From JACCZX01 sp963729165 (GTDB lineage Bacteria; Pseudomonadota; Gammaproteobacteria; Burkholderiales; Burkholderiaceae_F), in contig CAVSMM010000003.1 in NCBI GenBank assembly GCA_963729165.1, forward strand, positions 62,001 through 126,000: DNA of 64,000 nucleotides, read 5' to 3'. The stretch's first letter is position 1, and each line of letters starts with the position of its first letter. A program made the translations under genes and the position numbers. Positions 25,639-33,766 of the stretch are shown here, piece by piece. A model generated the notes under the pieces. That model was not told the DNA's origin. It saw only the letters and a list, made by a program, of their open reading frames with translations, and searched no databases.

Positions 25639-27731
25639 TGCGGCGCGTGCCAATGATCCTGCAGAGCGAAGCGCCCGAGTGCGGCATCGCGTGCGTCGCG
25701 ATGATCGCGAGCTATCACGGCTTTCGCACCGATCTCGGCGGGATGCGGATGCGCCTCGCGCCGTCGATGAAGGGCGTGACCTTAAAGCACATCAGCTCGA
25801 TCGCCGAAGTGATGGGCATGGCGGCGCGCGGCGTCAAGGTCGCGCTCGAATCGCTGTCGCAGCTGAAACTGCCGGCGATCCTGCACTGGGACATGAATCA
25901 CTTTGTCGTGCTGACGCACGTCAACGGCGGCACGATCACGGTCAACGATCCGGCGCGCGGGCGTCGCGTGCTGAAGCTCGCCGAAGCGTCTGACCATTAC
26001 ACCGGCGTCGCGATGGAAATGACGCCCAGCGCTGGGTTCAAGAAGCGCGACGAGCGCGAACAGATAAGCGCTTGGCAGCTGGTACGCACGGCCACCGGGC
26101 TGAAGGGCGCGATCACGCAGGTGCTGCTGCTGTCGCTGGTGCTCGAAGTGCTGGCGATCGCAACGCCGTTCTTCCTGCAATTGGTGGTCGATCGCGTTGT
26201 CGTCGGGCGCGACAGAGATCTACTGGCGGTACTCGGCATCGGGTTCGTGCTGCTGGCTTTAACCATCGCCGTCGTCACCGGTCTGCGCGCCTGGCTCGGC
26301 GTTTTCATCAGCACGCGGCTCAACCTACAGCTGCTCGACACGCTGTTCGCGCAGCTGCTCCGATTGCCGCTCGCATGGTTCGAAAAGCGCCATATCGGCG
26401 ACATCGTGTCGCGTTTCAGGTCGGTCGATGCGATCCAGCGCACGCTGACGTTGACCTTCCTTGAAACGGTGATGGACGGCGTTATGGTGCTGGTCACGCT
26501 CGCCGTAATGCTGTGGTACAGCCCGACGCTGACGCTGATCGTTGTCATTGCGGCGGTCTGCTACGGCTTGCTGCGCTGGACAATGTACGGGCCGCAGCGG
26601 CGCGCAACCGACGAGCGCATCGTGCATGAAGCGAAAGCGGCCACTCACTTCATTGAAACGCTGCGCGGAATGATGGCGATCAAACTCAACCTGCGCGAGT
26701 CCGAGCGGCGCTCCGCGTACTTGAACCACGTCGTCGATCAGACCAATGCGGATGTGCGAGTGCAGAACCTGGCGCTGCTGCAGCGTGCAGCCAACGTACT
26801 GGTGTTCGGCATCGAGAACGTGCTGGTGATCTGGCTCGGCGCCTATGCGGTGCTGGACAACCAGTTGTCGGTCGGCATGCTGTTCGCGTTTCTGCTGTTC
26901 AAGCTCTTGTTCATCACTCGGGTGAACAACCTCGTGGACAAGACGATCGAGTTCAGAATGCTCGACCTGCACGCCGACCGCGTCGCTGATATCGCGCTGG
27001 CCGAGCCCGAGAACGCACCGTCCGAGTTGCCGGCGGTGGCACGAGCCGACGCGCCGTCCGCACCCTTCGTGTTGCAGGGGCGCGACATCGGCTTTGCCTA
27101 CGGTATCGAAGGGTTTGCGTTCCGAGGTCTCGACTTTGCGGCCAAGCCCGGCGAAATGGTCGCGATCGTCGGGCCGAGTGGCGCCGGAAAAACCACCCTC
27201 GTCAAGGTGTTAGCGGGGTTGCTCGACCGAACCGAAGGTCAACTGACCGCGGCCGGCCGTGACGTGCGCGACTGGGATAAAGCCGCTTACCGCAGCCGAA
27301 TCGGCGTCGTGATGCAGGACGACCATCTGTTCGTCGGCACGATCGAAGACAACATCAGCTTCTTTGACCCACAGCACGACCCGCAGCGGGTGCAGGACTC
27401 TGCCCGGCTGGCGATGGTCGATCAGGAAATCGACGCCATGCCGATGCAGTTCAATACGATCGTTGGCAGCCTGGGCATGGCGCTGTCGGGCGGCCAGCGC
27501 AGCCGGGTGTTGCTGGCGCGGGCTCTATACCGCCGGCCGCAGATATTGTTCTTGGATGAGACGTTTGATCAGCTCGACCTGGCAAAGGAACGAGCGATAA
27601 CCGATGGTCTGAGGAAAACGGGGATCGGATTGGTAATCGTCAGCCACCGCCCGGAGACAGTCGGGGCGGTGGATCGGATCGTCAGGCTAGGCGAGGTCGA
27701 AGCCGCGTCAAGCCAGCTAGCCGCCGCGTAG
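25638..27731 (+). CDS. C39 peptidase-containing peptide ABC exporter
   Basis: A 697-residue exporter with three parts. Residues 1-130 are a C39 peptidase: Gln9, catalytic Cys15 in PECGIAC, His88 in MNHFVVL and Asp104 in VNDPARG. All catalytic residues are present, so this is an active processing domain, not a degenerate C39-like one. Residues about 145-430 hold six membrane helices. Residues 480-697 are the ATPase: GPSGAGKTT (about 512), LSGGQ (about 616), ILFLDETFDQLD (about 636). Such exporters cut double-glycine leaders and export the rest. A matching substrate gene lies 92 bp past its stop on the opposite strand. Confidence 0.95.
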   Translation: MRRVPMILQSEAPECGIACVAMIASYHGFRTDLGGMRMRLAPSMKGVTLKHISSIAEVMGMAARGVKVALESLSQLKLPAILHWDMNHFVVLTHVNGGTITVNDPARGRRVLKLAEASDHYTGVAMEMTPSAGFKKRDEREQISAWQLVRTATGLKGAITQVLLLSLVLEVLAIATPFFLQLVVDRVVVGRDRDLLAVLGIGFVLLALTIAVVTGLRAWLGVFISTRLNLQLLDTLFAQLLRLPLAWFEKRHIGDIVSRFRSVDAIQRTLTLTFLETVMDGVMVLVTLAVMLWYSPTLTLIVVIAAVCYGLLRWTMYGPQRRATDERIVHEAKAATHFIETLRGMMAIKLNLRESERRSAYLNHVVDQTNADVRVQNLALLQRAANVLVFGIENVLVIWLGAYAVLDNQLSVGMLFAFLLFKLLFITRVNNLVDKTIEFRMLDLHADRVADIALAEPENAPSELPAVARADAPSAPFVLQGRDIGFAYGIEGFAFRGLDFAAKPGEMVAIVGPSGAGKTTLVKVLAGLLDRTEGQLTAAGRDVRDWDKAAYRSRIGVVMQDDHLFVGTIEDNISFFDPQHDPQRVQDSARLAMVDQEIDAMPMQFNTIVGSLGMALSGGQRSRVLLARALYRRPQILFLDETFDQLDLAKERAITDGLRKTGIGLVIVSHRPETVGAVDRIVRLGEVEAASSQLAAA

Positions 27732-27732
27732 G

Positions 27733-27769
27733 TAAAAGAAACCGGACGCCCTCGTCAGGGCGATCCGGT
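27733..27769 (-). terminator. Intrinsic terminator of the small peptide gene
   Basis: 27741-27752 (accggacgccct) pairs with 27757-27769 (agggcgatccggt) with one bulged base and a 4-base loop. Read on the minus strand the stem is followed by a T-rich tract (tttctttt at 27733-27740), the arrangement of a rho-independent terminator. On the plus strand no T tract follows the stem, so it serves the minus-strand peptide transcript. It lies immediately after the exporter stop codon. Confidence 0.75.
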
Positions 27770-27822
27770 CAAGCTCGTAGAGCAAAAAAGAGTTACTTGG
27801 AGTTCTGGGTGGCGGAGAGGCC

Positions 27823-27951
27823 TTACCAGCATGCGCACCCCATGCCGCCACCACCCACTATTTCGAGTTCGGGCAGAGACAGCTCCACAGGTTGCTCGTC
27901 GATGGTTTCAACAGCGATTTCCTCAGCGGTTGCTAGTTCGAGCCTGTTCAT
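27823..27951 (-). CDS. Double-glycine leader micro-peptide precursor (core GMGCACW)
   Basis: ATG 27951 to TAA 27823 encodes 42 residues. Leader residues 1-35 are acidic and end in LSLPELEIVGGG. Aligned so that Gly34-Gly35 is the cleavage pair, Leu-12, Ser-11, Glu-8, Leu-7 and a branched residue (Val) at -4 all match the consensus LSxxELxxIxGG. Cleavage after Gly35 would release Gly-Met-Gly-Cys-Ala-Cys-Trp. The start has an SD-like AGGGG 5 bases upstream, and an intrinsic terminator lies about 55 bp after the stop. It is convergent with the C39 exporter and divergent from the HD-GYP gene. The CxCW end could form a disulphide, bind metal or be modified; no modification enzyme is adjacent. I do not recognise the core from any described family. 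Confidence 0.82.
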   Translation of the reverse strand: MNRLELATAEEIAVETIDEQPVELSLPELEIVGGGGMGCACW

Positions 27952-28129
27952 TTGATCCCCTACGAGTGAATTTGGTTACTTGGTATGTGCGGCCGAGTCG
28001 CACCCGGAACGCGAAACCATCTTCAGTCGTACGAGAAGCGCGCGAAATCACCCGCATTTGGCGCTTTTCCCTGTAGCCATCCGGTGTGCGGGCGATCACA
28101 CTCCGCCAACCTATTCCTTCCAGGTTCGG
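27952..28129. other. Divergent control region between micro-peptide and HD-GYP genes
   Basis: This 178-bp stretch must hold the promoter of the peptide gene (minus) and probably that of the HD-GYP gene (plus). It is clearly more AT-rich near 27962-27985 (gtgaatttggttacttggta). I cannot place confident -35/-10 boxes. A 9-base word gttacttgg at 27975-27983 recurs at 27792-27800, so the peptide gene is flanked by the same word. A 72-codon minus-strand open frame covers this region but shows no family features. Confidence 0.45.
27956..27961 (-). promoter_or_regulatory. Ribosome binding site of the micro-peptide gene
   Basis: On the minus strand AGGGGA is followed by four bases (TCAA) and ATG. 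It is a strong purine-rich Shine-Dalgarno-like site at usual spacing and is the main reason for accepting this short gene and fixing its start. Confidence 0.7.
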
Positions 28130-29989
28130 ATGGCTGAACACGCTTACGAGGAACTAGAGGTATTAGAGCGCGAAATCAAGGCGAACCTTGTGTCGCCGAG
28201 AGCCGAAACAGTTGCGTTTCTGAAGGACGCGCTGAACCGACTGCGCTTGATTCCATTCAGTGTCGATCCGCAACGAAGGATCAACTGCCTCATCGACATT
28301 GCGTATCAGTTCTACCACCAGGGCCAGAATACATTTGATGGTGTAGAGCCGGCGGCTTTGGCTGTCATGTTGGCTCGCGACACCAACGAGCGCAGGCTTT
28401 TGAGGAAAGCGCTCACCGCGCAAGCAGTCGTGCTCTTATCTACAAACAATCCTGGTGATGCGCTTACCGCGCTTTCAGAAGCTCTCGAAGTTGCCGAAGC
28501 GAGCGATGACCAACTGGGTAAGGTAGGCGTTTGGATCAATCTTGGATCGGCCTTTTACGAAGCCGCGCTTTATGCGGACGCAAGAGATTGCAGTGAGCGA
28601 GCAACCCGTTTAGCTACTGGGCTACCTCAACTTCGATCAGCCAAAGCATTGGCATTGGCGAACGTCGCGCATTGCTGTTTGCACATGCAGGAGTACGAGG
28701 CGGGGCTTGAGAGCATCCGCGACGCGGTAGGCTTGAAGCACACGCCAGACACTCCCGCTGAAATGCTCAACCGAGTTTTCGCGGAGGGTACGTACACGCG
28801 ACTTTTGCTAGCTATGGGTCGAGTTCACGAGGCGTCTGAAAGAGCGCAGATCGCCAGAGAGTTGGCGGCGAAAGCGAAGTCAGTGCGCGCGGACATTTCC
28901 GCCGCGTGCGCTGAAGGACTGGTCGAGGTGTATTCCGGTCTGAGCGATGTTGGCCTGTCGCGAGGTATGGCGGCTCTTGAAAAGGCGCGAGCGATTAAGC
29001 CTTCGTTACGAGAGACGTTGCTAGCGCTCGTACAGGCTCACGAAAAGGCGGGTAGACCTGATCGGGCGTTGGCTTTGCATCGTGAACTAACCCTCCATAT
29101 TCGCAAAGCGCAACACGACAGTATCGTCCGACATCAAGAACTTCATCTGCAGCAGCTTGAGGCAAGAGATCAATTTCCGGAGCGTCTCTTGCAAGACAAA
29201 GAGATGGAGCTCAGCGACAAGATCGCAGCTCAGACCGCTGGCACTAGACAAGGCGATTTGCTTGAGCAAATTGCCTTCACCGCAGAAATGCGAGATGACC
29301 CGACGGGCGAACATTGTTATCGCGTTGCGAAGCTTTCGTCGCTGATGGCGAAAGCGCTCGGCCAATCGGATGACGCATGTGAAACGATCGACCTCGCTGC
29401 TCGCTTGCACGACATCGGGAAAGTCGGGATTCCGGATTCATTGATGCAAAAGCCTCAGCCTTTGTCAGAAGGCGAGCGACAAATCCTGCAAACGCATGCA
29501 GCAACCGGAGCCGATTTACTGACTAAAACGAAAGTTTCGTACAGCGAACTCGCAAGTGATATTGCCAGGCATCATCATGAGCGATGGGATGGAAATGGGT
29601 ACCCCGAGGGGATTTCTGGCTCTGCGATTCCATTAGCGGCGCGAATTGTTTGCCTATGCGACTCATACGATGCACTGACCCATGAAAAGGCGTATCGCCG
29701 CGCTTTTACAAGCGACGAAGCAATCAGCGAGATTCTTCGGCTGCGGGAACTGCAGTTTGACCCCCACCTGGTCGACCTTTTTGTGCCGATGGTCATGAGC
29801 CTGCGTGGCGAGCACGAGAATCTGGATGACTTCCTGGGCGCCGCCGCCCGAGAGACCGCGCTCAATGCAGCCCGTCTGAAGATCGCCGAGTCGTTGGCAA
29901 AGCCGATCGAGGGCATGGGGCAGTTGAACCAGCCGCCGCCGATTATTGAGCGTCGTCAGATCCGGCGCACGTTGCCCAAGCCGCCCTAG
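28130..29989 (+). CDS. TPR-like protein with C-terminal HD-GYP phosphodiesterase domain
   Basis: A 619-residue cytoplasmic protein without signal peptide. Residues about 50-370 are helical repeats of TPR type (for example GVWINLGSAFYEAALYADAR and ALALANVAHCCLHMQEYEAG). Residues about 395-570 are an HD-GYP domain: EHCYRVAKLSSLMAKALG, HD at 427-428 in RLHDIGKVGIPDSLM, DIARHHHERWDGNGYPEGIS with GYP at 490-492, and CDSYDALTHEKAYR. HD-GYP enzymes degrade cyclic di-GMP; TPRs bind partner proteins or peptides. ATG 28130 is preferred over upstream alternatives. Its divergence from the peptide gene suggests it may sense or respond to the exported peptide; this is inference. Its end overlaps queC by 4 bases, convergently. 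Confidence 0.9.
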   Translation: MAEHAYEELEVLEREIKANLVSPRAETVAFLKDALNRLRLIPFSVDPQRRINCLIDIAYQFYHQGQNTFDGVEPAALAVMLARDTNERRLLRKALTAQAVVLLSTNNPGDALTALSEALEVAEASDDQLGKVGVWINLGSAFYEAALYADARDCSERATRLATGLPQLRSAKALALANVAHCCLHMQEYEAGLESIRDAVGLKHTPDTPAEMLNRVFAEGTYTRLLLAMGRVHEASERAQIARELAAKAKSVRADISAACAEGLVEVYSGLSDVGLSRGMAALEKARAIKPSLRETLLALVQAHEKAGRPDRALALHRELTLHIRKAQHDSIVRHQELHLQQLEARDQFPERLLQDKEMELSDKIAAQTAGTRQGDLLEQIAFTAEMRDDPTGEHCYRVAKLSSLMAKALGQSDDACETIDLAARLHDIGKVGIPDSLMQKPQPLSEGERQILQTHAATGADLLTKTKVSYSELASDIARHHHERWDGNGYPEGISGSAIPLAARIVCLCDSYDALTHEKAYRRAFTSDEAISEILRLRELQFDPHLVDLFVPMVMSLRGEHENLDDFLGAAARETALNAARLKIAESLAKPIEGMGQLNQPPPIIERRQIRRTLPKPP

Positions 29990-30702
29990 GTTTGTCTGGG
30001 CGCGGCGAGCTCGGCCCGCCACAGACTCCATCCCGTCGCCCGCAACTCGCACGCCGGGCATGCTCCGCATCCAACACCCCAGTCGTGACCAGTAGCTCGA
30101 TCTCCCAGATAGCAGGTGTGCGTCTCTGTGCGGATCAGGTCGACTAGCGGTTCGCCGCCCAGCTCATGCGCCAGCTTCCATGTCTGCGCCTTGTCCAGCC
30201 ACATCAGCGGCGTCTCGATCGTGAAGCGCTGGTCCATGCCCAGCGACACGGCGACTTGCATGGCCTTTAGCGTGTCGTCGCGGCAGTCCGGGTAACCCGA
30301 GTAATCGGTTTCGCACATGCCTCCGATGAGCACGCGAAGGTCACGACGGTAGGCGACCGCGGCCGCATAGACGAAAAACAACAGATTGCGGCCGGGGACG
30401 AAGGTGTTGGGCAACCCGCTGGCGCTCAATCGAATCTCGGCCGCCTGTGTCAGTGCGGTGTCCGATAGCTGCGCGAGCTCTCGCATCGTCACCAGATGGT
30501 CTTGTCCCAGACGCCCGGTCCATTCTGGAAAGCGTTCGCGAAACAGTTCGAGGACGCGTGGGCGGACGGTCAATTCCACCGCGTGCCGCTGCCCGTAGTC
30601 GAACCCGATCGTTTCGACGTGTGAGTAGCGCCGCAGCGCCCACGCCAGGCAGGTGGCCGAATCCTGCCCGCCGGAAAATAGGACTAGTGCTTTGGAATGC
30701 AT
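29986..30702 (-). CDS. queC: 7-cyano-7-deazaguanine synthase
   Basis: A complete 238-residue QueC. The PP-loop SGGQDSATCLAWAL lies at residues 10-23, followed by TIGFDYGQRH, LPNTFVPGRNLLFF, and the zinc-binding cysteines in the C-terminal segment GVGCGACPACELR plus an upstream Cys in HTCYLGD. It converts 7-carboxy-7-deazaguanine to preQ0 in queuosine synthesis. No other que genes are nearby. It overlaps the upstream DUF1857 gene by 19 bases. Confidence 0.97.
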   Translation of the reverse strand: MHSKALVLFSGGQDSATCLAWALRRYSHVETIGFDYGQRHAVELTVRPRVLELFRERFPEWTGRLGQDHLVTMRELAQLSDTALTQAAEIRLSASGLPNTFVPGRNLLFFVYAAAVAYRRDLRVLIGGMCETDYSGYPDCRDDTLKAMQVAVSLGMDQRFTIETPLMWLDKAQTWKLAHELGGEPLVDLIRTETHTCYLGDRATGHDWGVGCGACPACELRATGWSLWRAELAAPRQT

Positions 30703-31208
30703 GCCAGACGGCGCGCGGCTGAGTCGTCCAGCCAGCCTTCTTCGGCTAGCGAGCGAATGCGCGCCACTGTATCGAGGTCAGCACGCTCATAGGCCTGTTT
30801 CCGCAAGGCGGTGGTGACGTCGTCGAGCGCGCCTTCACCGGAAGTTTCGTCCGACTCATATAAGAAGCGCAGAAACAGCAGCTCCGGCTGCGGCTCTTCG
30901 ATCTCGATGCTCATGCGGCTCGCCGGCCAGGTCGGGCCGGCGCGCGTATGAATTTCGCTGCGACGCTGCGGCTGCAGACGAACGCGATCCTCGACCTTGA
31001 ACGTTCCGAAATCCAGCGTTCGAAGCAGCTCGACCTCGTCGTTACCGATGTTTTGTCGCGAATGAATTGTGGCGACCTCAAGCCCTAGCACGAATTGCGT
31101 CGGGTCTTCTGCCCGCAATACGAGGCCGCGCCACAGTTGCTCGCGCGTCAGGGTGTCGAGCAAGGGCATCAACGGATCGTTGATCTGGATCAGGTGTTCA
31201 AACCGCAC
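30684..31208 (-). CDS. DUF1857/AtaL-like SRPBCC family protein
   Basis: A 174-residue protein starting MRFEHLIQINDPLMPLLDTL, with TREQLWRGLVLRAEDPTQFV, the hallmark opening of the DUF1857 (AtaL-like) family of the START/SRPBCC fold. The strands continue through EIEEPQPELLFLRFLYESDE. The last 30 residues (RIRSLAEEGWLDDS) go beyond the usual family length. Members bind hydrophobic ligands or act as cyclases; the function here is unknown. It is the first gene of a pair with queC. Confidence 0.85.
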   Translation of the reverse strand: MRFEHLIQINDPLMPLLDTLTREQLWRGLVLRAEDPTQFVLGLEVATIHSRQNIGNDEVELLRTLDFGTFKVEDRVRLQPQRRSEIHTRAGPTWPASRMSIEIEEPQPELLFLRFLYESDETSGEGALDDVTTALRKQAYERADLDTVARIRSLAEEGWLDDSAARRLACIPKH

Positions 31209-31299
31209 GGGTCAATTCTGCCCGAGGCCGGAACACCGCTAACCCCTTTTGCGCCGGGCGGACGTTTCAACATCTCCATCTGCGACTTTGGAGAGTTCC

Positions 31300-32144
31300 A
31301 TGTTGATTAGAACGCTGGCTGCGGCGGCATCCGTCCTGGCGCTGACTGCCTGCTCCACACCCGCTGCGGCGATCGGCTCGATGGTCGACATCAACGTGAT
31401 CGATCGCGTCACCGGCGAAACGCTGCCGATGTATTGGCACGACGGCCGCTGGTGGGTTCCCGGCAAACCCGGGAATCGCTACGCCGTGTCTCTGACCAAC
31501 CGCAGCGGCGGCCGTACGCTGAACGTAATCGCCGTCGACGGCGTCAACGTCGTGTCGGGCGAAACCGCCGCACACGATCAGACCGGCTATGTCCTGAACA
31601 GTGGCCAGTTTGCTCAGATCATCGGCTGGAGAAAGAATCTGGCGCGTGTCGCCGCGTTTGAATTTACTGCGCTGCCCAACTCGTACGCGGCGCGCACCGG
31701 CCGGCCGGACAACGTGGGCGTGATCGGCGTCGCCGTATTCCGCGAAAAAGCTCGCTATGTACCCCCGCCGGCATCCGTGTCACCGCCATTATCGCGTTCG
31801 AAGCCGGAAGTGCAGCAAGACTCTGCGCGTGAAGAGGCCGCGGGACGCGCATCGGCAGCCCCTTCCGCGTCCAACGATGCCTACGCGGAGGGCGCGCGTT
31901 CCGAGCGCAGAGATCAGCAGCGGCTTGGCACTGGGCACGGGCGAAGCGAATATGCGCCGACGCAGCACGTGGCATTCGAGCGTGCGCAGTCGACGCCTGA
32001 CGAACTGATCATGATTCACTACGACAGCCGCGACAATTTGATTGCGATGGGAGCGATTCCTCATCCCAGAGTCGACATGGGCGCGCACCGGATCCGTTCC
32101 CAGGGCCTGTTGGCTTCGTTCCCGATCCGCCGCGCCGCTGGTAA
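31300..32144 (+). CDS. Secreted/lipoprotein-like protein with Pro/Ser linker (frameshift near 32091)
   Basis: ATG 31300 has ggagag 5-10 bases upstream. The N-terminus has a signal peptide with a lipobox-like TACS. A beta-rich domain follows (DINVIDRVTGETLPMYWHDG to VGVIGVAVFREKARY), then a low-complexity linker rich in Ser, Ala and Arg. The end reads TPDELIMIHYDSRDNLIAMG, and after a one-base shift FPGPVGFVPDPPRRW and stop at 32144. This closing pattern (short, PDP near the end) is recurrent in this type of protein. The function is not known. It precedes the ECF sigma gene by 39 bp. Confidence 0.7.
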
Positions 32145-32183
32145 TTCATGCGGTTGTTCGTCGCGCGGATGTTCGGAGGCACA

Positions 32184-32767
32184 ATGCCGCGCGATGGAGC
32201 AGCGACGAGGATCTGCTGGCGGCCTATGCCGCGGGAGATGCGCGCGCTTTTGCCGAGTTGTACGAGCGGCACGAGCGCGCCATTTATCGCTTCTTTCTGC
32301 GGCAGGGCACAGCGACCTCGGCCGCGGATGATTTGCTGCAGGAAACCTGGTTGGCCGTGGTGCGCAATGCGGCGAACTTTGAGCCGCGCGCCAAATTCAC
32401 GACGTGGCTGTATACGATTGCGCGCAGCAAGATGATCGATCACTGGCGAGCGCGAGACGACGCGATATCGCTGGCCTACTTTGCGGGCGATGCCGCGAAC
32501 GATGCTGAGGAGGCGGTACTCGAAATCCCGGGCAGTGACGCGCAGCGGCCGGATCATCAAGTAATGGCGCGAGCCGAGGCGCGTGCGTTTTTGGATGCGG
32601 TGGAGGCGTTGCCCCCGGCCCAGCGGGAGGCGTTCCTGCTGCAAGCCGAAGGCGGCTTGTCGCTCGATGAAATCGCCGTTGCCACCGGCGCGGCGCACGA
32701 AACGGTCAAGAGCCGGTTGCGCTATGCGATGAGCAAGCTGCGCTCGGCGATGGAGGCATGGCAGTGA
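32184..32767 (+). CDS. ECF-type RNA polymerase sigma factor (indel near start)
   Basis: ATG 32184 has GGAGG 4-5 bases upstream, but the sigma frame requires one base to be inserted near 32196. After that, region 2 (SSDEDLLAAYAAGDARAFAE, DDLLQETWLAVVRNAANFEP, FTTWLYTIARSKMIDHWRAR) and region 4 (ALPPAQREAFLLQAEGGLSL, DEIAVATGAAHETVKSRLRY) are complete. Length is about 190 residues, with no region 3, as in ECF factors. The following gene overlaps its stop and looks like the membrane anti-sigma partner. The signal is unknown. Confidence 0.88.
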
Positions 32768-33766
32768 CGATGGACCGCGATAAGGGCGGCGCTGACGATT
32801 CGGGCGTTGCACAGCGCGAGCTGACCGATCGCTATCGACAAGCGAGTGCCGAGCTTCGCGAACGCCCGTCGCCATTTGTACGCGCGTCGATATTGGCGGC
32901 CGCTGCGCGTGAAGTCGGAGCAAAGCCGGTCGATGCTGCGACGCCTTATCGCGCTCGCCCACGTTGGCCACTCGCCGCAGCGGCGGCCGTGATGCTGTCG
33001 ACACTCGCGGTCATGCTGGCGATCCGCACCAGCGAGGAAATGCCGCAGTTCAATGCTCCGGCCGAGCCTGCGCGCAGCGCCGCTGACAACGTTGCGACAC
33101 CCGCCACCCCTCCGGCGACGGCTTCGGTCGATGAACTGTTGCCTGCCAAGCGCTCAGCGAGGGATGCACAAGAGAGCCAGGCGAAGACGCCCACCGGTAC
33201 TGCACCGGCGGCTTCAATGTCCGAACAGTTGCCTGCCCAGCGCTCACCTAAGGATCAACCAGCACTTGAGAGCCAACCCGCCGCGAGCGCCGGAGCGTTC
33301 CATCGGGCGTCTGAAGAAAGATTCGGAGGGAGTTGTGCAGGCGCCACGCGAAGCGAGTCCTCCGGTGGTCGCCGAAGCGCCCGCCGGTGTCAAAGAGGAA
33401 GACAGGGCGCGGCAGAACGTGCCCGCTTCCTCACCTGCGGTGCCGGAGCCCGAGGCATCGGCGCGCGAAAAACTGCGCGCAGAACAGGGTGCCGTGGCAG
33501 GCGCTGCCGCGCCAGCACCCCCCGTGGATCAGGCCAGCGGCGCGCGGCGCGATGCAGCGAAGCCCGCCGCGACGGCGCCGTTGTCTACCGTGCAGAGCGA
33601 GCGCAAGCAGGTTGAGGAGCCGGCCGCGATGTGGCTCGAGCGCATCATCAAATTACGGCGTGAAGGCCGGCACGATGAAGCGGATGCGGAGTTAAAACGT
33701 TTTCGCGAGCGCTATCCGCAAGTGCAACTGCCAGCGGAAGCGTTGCAGCCAGCGGGGACTCGTTAG
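32758..33766 (+). CDS. Probable membrane anti-sigma-like protein (frameshift near 33300)
   Basis: It starts inside the end of the sigma gene. The N-terminal 65 residues are cytoplasmic, with DRYRQASAELRERPSPFVRA (a helical anti-sigma-like segment). One membrane helix lies near residues 72-90. A long Pro/Ala/Ser-rich periplasmic linker follows with two copies of a LPAKRSxxD/LPAQRSPKD-like unit. After a one-base shift near 33300 it continues to a conserved C-terminal helix pair (AMWLERIIKLRREGRHDEAD, AELKRFRERYPQVQLP). The position after an ECF sigma gene with overlap suggests a sigma regulator; no classical zinc site is seen. Confidence 0.7.

Noticed and set aside
27923..28141. A 72-codon minus-strand open frame upstream of the micro-peptide gene
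   Set aside because: It overlaps both the peptide start and the HD-GYP start, has no clear ribosome site, and its Arg-rich translation resembles no family. It is more likely the shared promoter region.
24388..29989. Search for a RiPP modification enzyme (YcaO, radical SAM, LanM/LanB, nitroreductase) in the peptide locus
   Set aside because: None of the genes in or next to the locus has such motifs. The rhodanese is the only sulphur-related protein and is periplasmic.
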